Shown here in pieces: positions 28,670 through 37,566 of a stretch of DNA of 64,000 bases. The notes beneath the pieces were generated by a model. The model saw only the letters and a program-made list of their open reading frames with translations. It was not told the origin of the DNA and searched no databases. Both the position numbers and the translations under genes were made by a program. Numbering within the stretch: the first letter of the stretch is position 1; each line of letters starts with the position of its first letter. Source of the stretch: Marinobacter koreensis (GTDB lineage: Bacteria; Pseudomonadota; Gammaproteobacteria; Pseudomonadales; Oleiphilaceae); contig NZ_JAKZAJ010000004.1 in NCBI RefSeq assembly GCF_023156285.1, forward strand, positions 248,001 through 312,000, given 5' to 3'.

Positions 28670-29353
28670 TCAGCCCTCCTGCAAGGTTTGAAGTACGGCT
28701 TTGGCCGCGCCTTCGGAGGATGCGGGATTCTGGCCGGTAATCAGCTTGCCATCGACAACGATGTGCGGTGCCCAATCGTCCCCGCGGGTATATTCTCCTG
28801 CGTTTTCCTTGAGCATATCCTCAACGAGGAACGGCACGATGTTGGTCAGCTGGACGGCCTCTTCCTCGGTGTTGGTGAAGCCGGTGACGGTGCGCCCGCC
28901 CACGATGTTCTGATCCGGCTTGATGAACACCTTCTTGAAGACGGCAGGCGCGTGACAGACGGCGCCGATCACCTTGTCCTGTTCATAAGCCGTCTTGATC
29001 AATGCAATGGACTTGTCGTCATTCGCCAGGTCCCACAGCGGTCCGTGACCACCCGGATAGAAGATGGCGTCAAAGTCGTTCATGTCGACATCGTCCAGCT
29101 TCTTGGTGCTGGCCAGCATCTCCTTGGCGTGCGCGTCGTCCATGAAGCGGCGGGTGGTGTCGGTGAGGGCCCCTTCGGCCTCACTGTTCGGGTCAACCGG
29201 GGGCTGCCCACCCTTGGGTGAGGCGATCGTGATATCGGCCCCGGCGTCCTTGAATACGTAGAAAGGAGCAGTGAATTCTTCCAGCCAGAAACCGGTCTTG
29301 TGGCCGGTATCGCCCATTTGGTCGTGGGATGTCAGAACCATCAGTATTTTCAT
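28670..29353 (-). CDS. DJ-1/PfpI family protein, Hsp31-like
   Basis: A 227-residue class I glutamine amidotransferase-like protein. The nucleophile is the Cys in GAVCHAPAVF. YPGGHGPLWDL near residue 95 and an acidic residue in the first strand complete the DJ-1/Hsp31 pattern. Relatives act as glyoxalase III, deglycase or holding chaperones; which applies here is not clear. ATG 29353 (MKILMVLTSHDQ) was chosen, as 17 upstream residues look non-conserved. Confidence 0.83.
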   Translation of the reverse strand: MKILMVLTSHDQMGDTGHKTGFWLEEFTAPFYVFKDAGADITIASPKGGQPPVDPNSEAEGALTDTTRRFMDDAHAKEMLASTKKLDDVDMNDFDAIFYPGGHGPLWDLANDDKSIALIKTAYEQDKVIGAVCHAPAVFKKVFIKPDQNIVGGRTVTGFTNTEEEAVQLTNIVPFLVEDMLKENAGEYTRGDDWAPHIVVDGKLITGQNPASSEGAAKAVLQTLQEG

Positions 29354-29554
29354 GTCAGGCTTGCTCCGTTCGTTTGAAGATCGTTTGAATTGGATCCGGT
29401 ACACAGGTGGAAATGGATCCGCGCCGGATGGAATTCAACCGTGATTACGTAAATCGTCGGGCAGCGGATTTGACGGAGATGTCTATAATAACGGGATATC
29501 CGGACGAAGGAGGTTCGGTACCGCACATTCACACGTTCAGGGAAAGGCCTGTCT

Positions 29555-30307
29555 ATGCGGATGTTTTTGTTATGGTTTCTGGTGCTGTTGTCGTTGCCTT
29601 GCGCGGCCCAGCAGGGCACCGAAACGGTGCCGCCGTTAACGGTTACCGTTGGTGTCAATAACGCACCCCCCTATCGGATTATCGGGCCCGACCGGAACAC
29701 CGGTCTCTATGTCGACATTTTCAAGGAAGTGGCGAGATTGCTGGGGTGGCAGGTCCGTTTCCGGGAGGCGCCGTTCCGACGCGTCCTGCTCATGATGGAG
29801 CAGGGCGAAGTGGATATCATGCTGGGCCCGTTGAAGACCCCGGAGCGGGAAAAGAAACTGGCTTATGTCGCTCCGGCCTTTCCCCCCGAGCGCCGGCTGT
29901 TCTTCTACATGAATACCAAAAACCGCATAGAGCGTTACTCGGATCTCTACGGCAAACGTATTGGTGTGCTGGATGGCGCAAGCTACTTCCACCAGTTTGA
30001 TGAAGATGGTGATCTTCAGAAAGAGCCGGCCAAACGCTACGAAAACCTGATGCTGATGATGCAGAGGGGGCGAGTGGATGTGGTGATCGCACCGGAACTG
30101 GTGGGCCGGTACACCATAAAGAAACTGGGACTGGAAGCCCACGTTTCTCCGTTTTTTGTGCCCGGGGAACGCTCCTGGATTGCGGTGGCGAAAACCTCAC
30201 CGGCCCTTCGCTATGCCGACGATATCCGGGCCGCACTGAAGCTGATGGATATGAAAGGGGAGCGGGAGGCGCTGCTTCTGAAATACCTGGGACAACCCCT
30301 CCCGTAA
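29555..30307 (+). CDS. periplasmic solute-binding protein (family 3 type)
   Basis: A 250-residue protein with a signal peptide (MRMFLLWFLVLLSLPCAA) and the two-lobed family 3 fold: LTVTVGVNNAPPYRIIG, GLYVDIFKEVARLLGW, then VDIMLGPLKTPEREKKLAYV and DLYGKRIGVLDGASYF. Family 3 proteins bind amino acids or act as sensors. No ABC permease or ATPase is beside it, so it may feed a distant system or a sensor. GGAAAGG lies ahead of the ATG. Confidence 0.78.
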   Translation: MRMFLLWFLVLLSLPCAAQQGTETVPPLTVTVGVNNAPPYRIIGPDRNTGLYVDIFKEVARLLGWQVRFREAPFRRVLLMMEQGEVDIMLGPLKTPEREKKLAYVAPAFPPERRLFFYMNTKNRIERYSDLYGKRIGVLDGASYFHQFDEDGDLQKEPAKRYENLMLMMQRGRVDVVIAPELVGRYTIKKLGLEAHVSPFFVPGERSWIAVAKTSPALRYADDIRAALKLMDMKGEREALLLKYLGQPLP

Positions 30308-30417
30308 GGCCTTTGTCGCGGGCCTCCGTCCGGCATTTTTTCGTGGTGCTGAGCAAGCTAACCGGATAGACTCGTCTCCACTATCCGTCAAACGAAGACT
30401 CAGGAGACGATCCCGAC

Positions 30418-30843
30418 ATGGCAATCTGGACCCGCGAACCCAATCTTGAGCAGCTGTCTGCAAATAGCCGCAATACCGCCGTCGAGCATTTGGGTATTGA
30501 ATACCTCGAAATCGGAGACGATTACGTCAAGGGACGCATGCCCGTCGATGAACGCACGGTTCAACCGTTCGGTATTCTCCATGGGGGCGCATCGGTATTG
30601 TTGGCAGAGACGCTGGGCAGCATGGCCGCGAACTGCTGCCTCAGGGATCCTGAAACTGTCGCAGTAGGCCTGGACATCAACGCCAATCACATCCGGCCGG
30701 TGAGCAAGGGCTGGGTCTATGGCACTGCAAAGGCCCTGCACATTGGCGGGGCTACCCAGGTCTGGGAAATCCGCCTGGAAAACGAGGACGGCAAAACCAC
30801 CTGTATTTCCCGGCTCACCATGGCGGTAACCCGGCGGGCCTGA
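30418..30843 (+). CDS. MenI/YdiI-like hotdog thioesterase
   Basis: A 141-residue hotdog thioesterase. The sequence follows E. coli YdiI (MenI) closely: PVDERTVQPFGILHGGASVLLAETLGS, with the catalytic Glu in LLAETLG, then GLDINANHIRPV. MenI cleaves 1,4-dihydroxy-2-naphthoyl-CoA in menaquinone synthesis, but this subfamily (also EntH and PaaI) acts on many aryl- and acyl-CoAs, and no men gene is near, so the substrate is open. CAGGAG precedes the ATG. Confidence 0.85.
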   Translation: MAIWTREPNLEQLSANSRNTAVEHLGIEYLEIGDDYVKGRMPVDERTVQPFGILHGGASVLLAETLGSMAANCCLRDPETVAVGLDINANHIRPVSKGWVYGTAKALHIGGATQVWEIRLENEDGKTTCISRLTMAVTRRA

Positions 30844-30844
30844 T

Positions 30845-31816
30845 TCAGGCCTGGCCGGGCTCCGGCTCGCTATGGACGGTGATCCGGTTTCGGCCCCCGG
30901 TCTTTGATTCGTACATGGCCTCGTCGGCGCGAGCCAGCAGTGGTTCCAGGCGAGTATCCGTATCGGACATCATGGCCAGTCCGAAGCTGGCCGTGGGCGA
31001 AATTTTCACGTTCCGGAATGGAATGCCGCTGTTCCGGATCAGAACCAGCAAGCGTTCAGCCATGTCGCGGGCTTCCGCGAGTGTCGCGGTGGTCAGCAGG
31101 ATGGCAAATTCTTCCCCACCAATACGCGCGGCGATGTCAGCTTCGCGAACCTTTGCTTTAAGCAGACTGCCCACACGCCTGAGGACCTCGTCGCCGGCTT
31201 CATGGCCGTGGGTATCATTGATGACCTTGAAGTGATCCAGGTCGAACATCACTGCCGCCATGGGTGTTTTGTTGCGGCGCGCCTGCTTCAGTGCCTGCAT
31301 ACCGAACTCGAAAAACGCCCGCCGGTTGTGAAGTCCGGTCAGTTCGTCCTCCAGCGCTGCCGCACGGGCTTTTTCGTGCGCCGCCTTGAGGGCGATTTCC
31401 ATTTCCTTGCGGTCGGTGATGTCGGTGGCAATTTCCATGCGGACGAGGCGACCGTCGGTCCAGCGGATTGCCCTGTCGCGACACTGGTACCAGCGCTGAT
31501 CCACCATATTCTGGAATTCCCAGATGTAGGGAGGCGTGGGATTGCCTTCGCTATCGACCAGCAGGTGATTGGTGCAGAACGAGCAAGGCCCGTTGCTGTC
31601 CTGAAGCACCTGCCAGCAACGGCGACCCTCGAATTGTCCCCAGATCTGTCGCCCGTAAGCGTTCATGTAAAGGAGTTCATGGGTCTGGAAATCGGATACG
31701 TAAACCAGTGCGTCCAGGTTATCGAGAACTGCCTGTAAACCCTGAGTGCTGGAAAGGAGCGAATCTTCTCCAACCGAATCGGATGCAATGATGTCGGAGG
31801 GTTCTGAGGTATTCAT
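30845..31816 (-). CDS. PAS-GGDEF diguanylate cyclase with a cysteine-rich PAS domain
   Basis: A protein of about 323 residues. The N-terminal PAS domain (about residues 25-140) holds an unusual cysteine set: RRCWQVLQDSNGPCSFCTN, that is C-x10-C-x2-C, and a further Cys in WYQCRDR. The GGDEF domain follows, with DLDHFKVINDTHGH, GGEEF and an intact inhibitory READ motif six residues ahead. It should make c-di-GMP in the cytosol. ATG 31816 is chosen, although its ribosome-binding site is weak; the frame is open to 31894. The cysteines might bind a metal or heme, or sense redox state. Confidence 0.83.
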   Translation of the reverse strand: MNTSEPSDIIASDSVGEDSLLSSTQGLQAVLDNLDALVYVSDFQTHELLYMNAYGRQIWGQFEGRRCWQVLQDSNGPCSFCTNHLLVDSEGNPTPPYIWEFQNMVDQRWYQCRDRAIRWTDGRLVRMEIATDITDRKEMEIALKAAHEKARAAALEDELTGLHNRRAFFEFGMQALKQARRNKTPMAAVMFDLDHFKVINDTHGHEAGDEVLRRVGSLLKAKVREADIAARIGGEEFAILLTTATLAEARDMAERLLVLIRNSGIPFRNVKISPTASFGLAMMSDTDTRLEPLLARADEAMYESKTGGRNRITVHSEPEPGQA

Positions 31817-31901
31817 GGCAGACCCGGGCGCAGGGGGAAATTTGACCAGGCAGTATAGCAGCCACATTTTGAGAAAGCTGCATGATGCAAGCATTGCCGG
31901 C

Positions 31902-32633
31902 TCAGAGTGACATCAGACCTCGTATCAGTGCGGCGAGGCCTGCTGCGCCGGCAATGCCGAGGATGACCGGGCGCAACCCTTCAAACGGCAATCGGTTGAC
32001 CAGCGTTCCGGATAGCCAGAAGCCGGCCAGAACCCCCGGAAACGTCACAATGAACAGGGTGGCCTGTGCGCTGCCGAGATAGCCGGAAACCGCCAGGGTC
32101 GCCACACTGAAAAAGCTGGCGACCAGAAAGAAGGCCGACATATTGGCGCGTACCAGCGGTCCCTTTTCATTCTGGTAGATCAGGGCGATCGGTGGGCCGC
32201 CGACCGCGGTGATCGTGCCCATATACGTGGAGGCGGCACCGGCGATCATGCTGTTGCGGGCATTCAACCGGGGCTTGAGACCAACCACGCTGAGGCCGAC
32301 ACCAATCAGAATGAGTGCGCCGAACATCAGTTCGAAGCCTTTGGGAGAAATAAGCGTCAGGGTAAAGCCGGCCAGCAGGACGCCAATGAAGCCGCCACCA
32401 ATGGCAAAGCGAACCTGTCGGATTTCCACCGAGCCCCGGTTGCGGATCAGCATCAGGATGGTCAGCAGGGTGGCGTTAAGAATCAGCGGGGCCGGAAGCA
32501 GTACCGGACTGATCAGGAATAACAACGGTGCCGAAAGTGTGCCTATGCCGTAACCGGCCACGCCCTGAAGACAGGCTCCGGCCAGCAGCGCCAGATTGGC
32601 AAGAAGAATCTGAAACCAGGAGATATCGAGCAC
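31902..32633 (-). CDS. TSUP (TauE/SafE) family permease
   Basis: A 243-residue inner-membrane protein with seven or eight hydrophobic helices and two related halves. GYGIGTLSAPLLFLI in the first half and GTITAVGGPPIALIY in the second are the repeated TauE/SafE motifs. The family exports or takes up sulfite, sulfoacetate and related anions. No sulfur gene is near, so the substrate is not clear. The start is GTG 32633. Confidence 0.8.
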   Translation of the reverse strand: MLDISWFQILLANLALLAGACLQGVAGYGIGTLSAPLLFLISPVLLPAPLILNATLLTILMLIRNRGSVEIRQVRFAIGGGFIGVLLAGFTLTLISPKGFELMFGALILIGVGLSVVGLKPRLNARNSMIAGAASTYMGTITAVGGPPIALIYQNEKGPLVRANMSAFFLVASFFSVATLAVSGYLGSAQATLFIVTFPGVLAGFWLSGTLVNRLPFEGLRPVILGIAGAAGLAALIRGLMSL

Positions 32634-32717
32634 GGTCTGTCTGTTCCGTTAGGCGCCGTAATCGGTTCCCGGCGCGGAAGTTGGTAAACTGGCGGCTAAC
32701 ACCCATGTTGAAGCCGA

Positions 32718-33188
32718 ATGCGACACTCTATGCCATCCGATGACCCAAAAGCCAACTGCCCCTGCGGTTCGGGCAAATCCTACGGGCAGTGCTGCCAACC
32801 GATGCATCTGGGCGACCCGGCGCCCACGCCAGAGGCATTGATGCGTTCGCGATTCGCGGCGTTTGTCCAGAAGCGACCGGATTACCTGAGGGCCACCTGG
32901 CACCCGGACACCCGCCCGGTCACGCTCGATCTGGACGATTCTCCCGACTGGACATCACTGCAGATTATCAGCAGCGAAGAACATGATCGCCGGGGGACGG
33001 TGCATTTTCGCGCCATTTACCGTGTGGGCGGCGAATGGGGCTACCTTGAGGAAGTGTCTGACTTCGTCAGAGAGGATGGGCAGTGGTACTACCTTTCCGG
33101 GGAGACCCGGGAGGGTATCCTGAAGCCCGGCCGCAACGAGCGGTGCCCGTGCGGCAGTGGTAAAAAGTACAAGGCCTGCTGTCTGTGA
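32718..33188 (+). CDS. YchJ-like protein with two SEC-C zinc motifs
   Basis: A 156-residue protein of the UPF0225 (YchJ) family. SEC-C motifs sit at both ends: CPCGSGKSYGQCC near the start and CPCGSGKKYKACC at the C-terminus; each should bind one zinc. The middle (ALMRSRFAAFVQ, then DYLRATWHPDTRP) is the conserved NTF2-like fold. The biochemical role is unknown. A second ATG at 32730 is also possible. Confidence 0.88.
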   Translation: MRHSMPSDDPKANCPCGSGKSYGQCCQPMHLGDPAPTPEALMRSRFAAFVQKRPDYLRATWHPDTRPVTLDLDDSPDWTSLQIISSEEHDRRGTVHFRAIYRVGGEWGYLEEVSDFVREDGQWYYLSGETREGILKPGRNERCPCGSGKKYKACCL

Positions 33189-33195
33189 TCCCGGT

Positions 33196-33576
33196 CTATT
33201 CGAACGCTGGCAGTTGCGGCTCGACGACGTCTTTACCGGCGTCCACCCAGGCGTCGAAACCGCCTTCGATGGACTGCACGTTGCGGTATCCCATTGCCTT
33301 GAGTGATTGCGCGCTCAAGGCCGCGCGACCAGACGTCTTGCAGTAGAGCACGATTTTCATGTCCCGGTTTTCCAGGGACGGATCATTGGAAAACTTGAAT
33401 TCCAGCATGCCCCGGGAAATATTGACGGCGCCGGGAATATGCGCGCTCCGGTATTCGTCCGGGTCGCGTACATCCAGCAAAAGATCGGCTTGCCGGATCG
33501 CCTCGTCGGCCTTCTCCAGCGACACTTCCTGGATTTCTTTCCTGGCATCTTCCACCAGATCGTGGGCACTCTTCAT
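33196..33576 (-). CDS. rhodanese-like sulfurtransferase
   Basis: A 126-residue single-domain rhodanese. LLLDVRDPDEYRSAHIPGAVNI is the family entry motif, and the active loop YCKTSGRAAL holds the catalytic Cys. Such proteins carry a persulfide to a partner. It converges on the ychJ-like gene with a 7-base gap. Confidence 0.88.
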   Translation of the reverse strand: MKSAHDLVEDARKEIQEVSLEKADEAIRQADLLLDVRDPDEYRSAHIPGAVNISRGMLEFKFSNDPSLENRDMKIVLYCKTSGRAALSAQSLKAMGYRNVQSIEGGFDAWVDAGKDVVEPQLPAFE

Positions 33577-33680
33577 CGGATTTCCTCCACCGGTTAGGTC
33601 AGGCCTTCAGGTTAGGACATTTGGCGAGCCTTCGTCATCCGGGCTGTGGTAAATTGACGCGCCTGGATAGTGAGGAACCT

Positions 33681-34577
33681 ATGAAAGCGACCGGCAGCGA
33701 AGCAACCAGAGGTGTACTGTTTGGCCTGGCGGCCTACACCCTCTGGGGCAGTTTTCCACTGTATTTTTCCCTGTTCGAGGGCATTCCCGCCTACGAGGTG
33801 CTGATTCACCGGATCATCTGGTCCTGCCTGTTCCTGGCAGTGGTCATCACATTGCTGAAACGCTGGCAGCCGGTTCGCAATGCCCTGCGCCAGCCACAGC
33901 GACTGGGCTTTGTCCTTGGTTGCGCAGTTTTTATCGCCCTGAACTGGGGCGTGTATATATTCGCGGTCGAGACCCGGCACGTGCTCCAGGCGAGCCTGGG
34001 ATATTTCCTGACGCCTCTGGTAAACGTGGCTATGGGGATGATTGTTCTCCGGGAAAGGATCTCCAGACTGCAGGGGCTGGCCGTTGTACTGGCGGCCTTT
34101 GCCATTCTCTACCAACTGTTCCTTCTCGGTGTCGTTCCCTGGATCACCCTGGTCCTGGCGTTCAGCTTCGGCAGTTACGGTCTGTTCCGGAAGAAGGTCG
34201 AACTGGATGGTCTGTCGGGCCTGTTCGTGGAAACCCTGTTACTGTTGCCCGTTGCCCTGATCGCCTGGGCCTGGCTGGGGCATCGGGATCTGTCCCATTT
34301 CTCGCAAAGCCCTGGCGGCCTTCTGTTGCTGCTGTCTTCCGGTGTGGTCACAGCGGTTCCACTGCTCGCCTTTGCCGGTGCTGCCCGCCGTTTGCGGCTG
34401 GCCACCGTCGGCTTTCTCATGTACATCAATCCGACGCTTCAGTTTCTGATTGCGAAGTTCGTTTTCGATGAGCCACTGAGCCCGGCCAAGCTGATGAGCT
34501 TTGTCATGATCTGGATTGCTCTGGCGATCTATTCCTGGTCCGCGTGGCAGGAGAGGACCTCCGCCGAAACCACATGA
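33681..34577 (+). CDS. rarD: RarD-type EamA transporter
   Basis: A 298-residue membrane protein of the drug/metabolite transporter superfamily with ten hydrophobic helices. GVLFGLAAYTLWGSFPLYF, HRIIWSCLFL, NWGVYIFAVETRHVLQASLGYFLTPL and the late FLMYINPTLQFLIA-type stretch are typical of RarD, whose substrate is not settled. GAGGAA precedes ATG 33681; the frame extends upstream but without membrane-like sequence. Confidence 0.88.
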   Translation: MKATGSEATRGVLFGLAAYTLWGSFPLYFSLFEGIPAYEVLIHRIIWSCLFLAVVITLLKRWQPVRNALRQPQRLGFVLGCAVFIALNWGVYIFAVETRHVLQASLGYFLTPLVNVAMGMIVLRERISRLQGLAVVLAAFAILYQLFLLGVVPWITLVLAFSFGSYGLFRKKVELDGLSGLFVETLLLLPVALIAWAWLGHRDLSHFSQSPGGLLLLLSSGVVTAVPLLAFAGAARRLRLATVGFLMYINPTLQFLIAKFVFDEPLSPAKLMSFVMIWIALAIYSWSAWQERTSAETT

Positions 34578-34770
34578 TTACGAGGATGCCTTTCGGCACT
34601 GGCGCTCCTACAGGTCATGATGCCTTGCGTACTGACTTTGAGGTTGCATAGTATGAGCAGGCTCAAAATGTAAAAAACCGTAAAAACTGCGCCTGTCTTC
34701 TCCGTGTTTAACCGTTGCCTCTGTAACATGCCTGTCGCATTTCTCATGCACCAACACAAGGAAAAACAGG

Positions 34771-35394
34771 ATGTTGAAAACAGGTAAGTTGTGGTCTCTC
34801 GCGGTGGTTGCCTCCACTTTTATCGGGCTTTCCGGTCCCTCGAACGCCGCAGATCGATACGCGGGCCTCAGTGCAGGGCAGGCGACGGTCAAGGATTTTT
34901 GCGATGGCCTGAGTGGTGATCTGTGTGATGATAAAGCGTGGACCGGTCGACTTTATGCCGGGGGCTTCTTCGACAAGTATCTGGCTTTTGAAGGGGGCTA
35001 TCGGTACGTGGCTGATTCCTCCATCGAGATCTCGGACCCCGCATTGGGTCAATTGGCGCTGGACGCAAGCTACCATATGTTCGATGGGTCGTTGCTGGTA
35101 TTCACGCCTGAATACAGCAATGTTCGGTTGTTTATGAAAGTTGGTGCTCAGTACTGGCGGCAGACACTGGACGCGTCCGTATCCACGGCGGGCTTCAGTG
35201 GCAGTGATTCCGATACGTCTAACGGTGTGTCCCTGCGTACTGGCGTTGGCGCAACTCTGGGTATTACAGAGCGTTTTGGTGTCCGGGTTGCCTGGGATTA
35301 CATCAAGGACGTGGGCGATAATCGGGGAACCGACCTGAAGAACTTCAAGTCGGACATGCAGGTCTTTTCCATCGGCCCTGAAATCCGTTTCTGA
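34771..35394 (+). CDS. outer-membrane beta-barrel protein
   Basis: A 207-residue protein with a signal peptide ending near SNAAD (about residue 27). The mature part shows alternating hydrophobic and polar stretches, an OmpA-like or small-porin beta-barrel pattern, and ends in IRF with a terminal Phe, the BAM signal for outer-membrane proteins. Two cysteines (in KDFCDGLSGDLCDD) may form a disulfide in an outer loop. Function not known. Confidence 0.75.
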   Translation: MLKTGKLWSLAVVASTFIGLSGPSNAADRYAGLSAGQATVKDFCDGLSGDLCDDKAWTGRLYAGGFFDKYLAFEGGYRYVADSSIEISDPALGQLALDASYHMFDGSLLVFTPEYSNVRLFMKVGAQYWRQTLDASVSTAGFSGSDSDTSNGVSLRTGVGATLGITERFGVRVAWDYIKDVGDNRGTDLKNFKSDMQVFSIGPEIRF

Positions 35395-35414
35395 TACACG
35401 GCAAGCGTATTACC

Positions 35415-35630
35415 ATGAAACAACCGATCACCGGTTATCACAAGGACGACGAAGATCACTGGGTCGCGCAGTTGGCCTGTGGTCACAACCAGCACGTGCG
35501 TCATGATCCGCCCTGGATCAACCGCCCCTGGGTGACTACCCGGGAAGGCAGGGCGTCGAGGCTCGGTGTCGAACTGGATTGCCGGAAGTGCGATGAGGGC
35601 GCTCCGCCCGATGATCGACCGGTCGGTTGA
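35415..35630 (+). CDS. DUF3565 family small protein
   Basis: A 71-residue protein of the DUF3565 family: ITGYHKDDEDHWVAQLACGH, then QHVRHDPPWINRPWV and a closing CRKC. The two cysteine pairs and the His residues suggest a bound metal, probably zinc. Its role is unknown. It lies 20 bases after the beta-barrel gene on the same strand. Confidence 0.82.
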   Translation: MKQPITGYHKDDEDHWVAQLACGHNQHVRHDPPWINRPWVTTREGRASRLGVELDCRKCDEGAPPDDRPVG

Positions 35631-35675
35631 ATCCTTATAAGGATCAGGCTCGCCGCTGGCCATACAAGGCAGCGG

Positions 35676-36038
35676 CTAGCCGATTTTGCATGCTCCGCAG
35701 GCGTATTTCCGCTGGTATCGTCGGTCCGCCCATCGCGCGTAGACTGGTGCCGCCAACTGGTAGATGCCTGGCCAGAGTAAAGGCCTGAACAGGAACCCCA
35801 GGGGCGTATGGGACCAGGCTCGAACCGTGGCATGGAGCCCGGTGACCCATTCGCCGGTCCAGGTCATCAGGTGCAGGCGCCGCAGCAGTGTTTCACGGTC
35901 TGGCAGCGCCTGGTTGCGCTGATCGTGGATATCGGCGAGCAGCAGTTGGCCCGTCTGCAGTCGTCTGAGGGTTCTCACCTCACGGGCACAAACCGGGCAT
36001 TGGCCATCATAGAAGAGCGTGTCGTAGCGGGGCTCCAT
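35676..36038 (-). CDS. DCC family (DUF393) thiol-disulfide oxidoreductase-like protein
   Basis: A 120-residue protein. LFYDGQCPVCAREV near the N-terminus is the DxxCPxC mark of the DCC family, a thioredoxin-like fold with a likely redox CxxC. The closing KYACGACKIG adds a second CxxC. The start is ATG 36038 with GGAGGA ahead. It begins inside the 3' end of the SixA-CHAD gene, an overlap of 32 bases, so the two are probably co-translated. Confidence 0.82.
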   Translation of the reverse strand: MEPRYDTLFYDGQCPVCAREVRTLRRLQTGQLLLADIHDQRNQALPDRETLLRRLHLMTWTGEWVTGLHATVRAWSHTPLGFLFRPLLWPGIYQLAAPVYARWADRRYQRKYACGACKIG

Positions 36039-37362
36039 CAAGTCCTCCCAGAGCGAGTATCCGGCGTTTGACGTCCGCCTTCTGTTGCTCCAGCTCCGTC
36101 TTCAGGCCCTGAATGGCCCCGGGCCGGACATCCGGTGCACTGTCCCGGAAGGCATCGAGCAGTTCAATCTGCACGTGCAGATCCTGAAAGCGCCCATACA
36201 TTTCCTGCTGTTTTTTCAGGATACCGAGGGCCTCCTGCCATCGAGGCCGGTCCAGTTCCATCAGGTAACGAATGCGCTTGATGCGTTTTCTCTGGCGATG
36301 GATAGGCTCGTCGGGCGATGAGTGCAACAGTTCGGCGTCACGCCTGTTGAACTCTTTGATACGTCGTGCGACCGCATTCCGGATGTCTTTCGATGTCATT
36401 CCACGGGTCAGCTTGCGGAACGCTCGGGCATGAATCCGGTTGCTCCACTCGTCCAGACTGTTCCGGTAGTGTCTGCTGTCCAGGTGGTGGACCAGATCGC
36501 TGTGGGATCTGTCGATGGCGGCCTCGGTCCACGTCGCCAGTGCAGCCGCCAGTTCTCCGTTGTCCTGACAGATTTCCGTCAGCTGCTGCCGGAATACGTG
36601 CAGGTCTCGCAGTCCACTGGTCGCCCGGGCGTGATGCTTGAGTGCCTTGATCGCCCGACTCAGGGATCGGTCCCGGGTCACTTCCTCGACAGACTCGGCA
36701 ATGGCACGGCTGCGTCGGATGGCGACCCGGTATTGGTGTAGAAACTCATCGTCCACGCCAACCCGCACGCCCCGTTCCAGATCCCGGATGCGCCTGAGCT
36801 GTTGGTCGAGGGCGGCCACAATGTCCGGTTCGGGCGAGTCATCTTTACGACGTTTCCGGTTGAACTGCTCGTAGCTGAAATCCTTCGGCGTCAGCAAGGC
36901 TTCCAGGGTGCCTTTTCCGGCCTTCAGTTTTTGCCAGGGGCGGTCAGGCAGGGTGATATGAGCGATGGAGGCGGTTGGCAGCGCGTGGGGATCTGCCCCC
37001 AACAAGTGGCCTGCCAGATCGATCAGGGCGGGGTTGTGCCCGATCAGCAGCACGGTGTCTTCGCTCTCGTCCCGGTTCTGCAGCCAGCGTAATAGACGCC
37101 GGTGATCAAAGGTGTAGAGTTCTGACAGGATGTCTACCCGGTCCGCCGGGAATCCGGGAGGCAGAATGCCCTCAAGCGTGGCGCGTGCCCGCGTCGCGCT
37201 ACTGGCATATACCCGGCCACCAAACGCTCCCAGACTGTTCAATGCTCGGGCGAGAGAGGGTAGCTGGCTTTCTCCCCGGTGGTTCAGGGGGCGGTCCTGA
37301 TCCCGGAGGGTGTCGTCAGTCCAGCTGGATTTTGCATGGCGTACCAGGAACAGATGTTTCAT
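36007..37362 (-). CDS. SixA phosphohistidine phosphatase-CHAD domain fusion
   Basis: A 451-residue two-domain protein. Residues 1-155 form a SixA-type histidine phosphatase: LVRHAKSSW supplies the catalytic His9, and GHNPAL the second His. Residues 180-450 form a CHAD domain, a helical bundle rich in His, Arg and Lys (LHQYRVAIRRSRAI, ATSGLRDLHVFRQQL, IKRIRYLMEL), which binds inorganic polyphosphate in known cases. SixA proteins usually stand alone, and so do CHAD proteins. A fused form may tie phosphohistidine or phosphate-ester removal to polyphosphate granules. It overlaps the DCC gene downstream. Confidence 0.88.
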   Translation of the reverse strand: MKHLFLVRHAKSSWTDDTLRDQDRPLNHRGESQLPSLARALNSLGAFGGRVYASSATRARATLEGILPPGFPADRVDILSELYTFDHRRLLRWLQNRDESEDTVLLIGHNPALIDLAGHLLGADPHALPTASIAHITLPDRPWQKLKAGKGTLEALLTPKDFSYEQFNRKRRKDDSPEPDIVAALDQQLRRIRDLERGVRVGVDDEFLHQYRVAIRRSRAIAESVEEVTRDRSLSRAIKALKHHARATSGLRDLHVFRQQLTEICQDNGELAAALATWTEAAIDRSHSDLVHHLDSRHYRNSLDEWSNRIHARAFRKLTRGMTSKDIRNAVARRIKEFNRRDAELLHSSPDEPIHRQRKRIKRIRYLMELDRPRWQEALGILKKQQEMYGRFQDLHVQIELLDAFRDSAPDVRPGAIQGLKTELEQQKADVKRRILALGGLDGAPLRHALL

Positions 37363-37566
37363 GGGACCTTAGTATGAGGCGATCTCAAGTCAGAGATGTG
37401 ACGGTCGTTAAACGAAGAACGTGAAAATGCTTCTAGAAGCGTAGCTTACATTTGGCCCGTCTGTGCAGGGGGAGACGGGGCGAAAAACTGTCTTACAAAA
37501 TGGAACGGTTCCTTTGCCCGGGATGTGGATAATCACCCTGAAACGAAGCGTGGAGAGATCATTGCT

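Noticed and set aside
37429..37440. GCTTCTAGAAGC palindrome ahead of the chemoreceptor gene
   Set aside because: It is perfect but only 12 bases, has no partner site, and lies too far from a clear promoter to assign.
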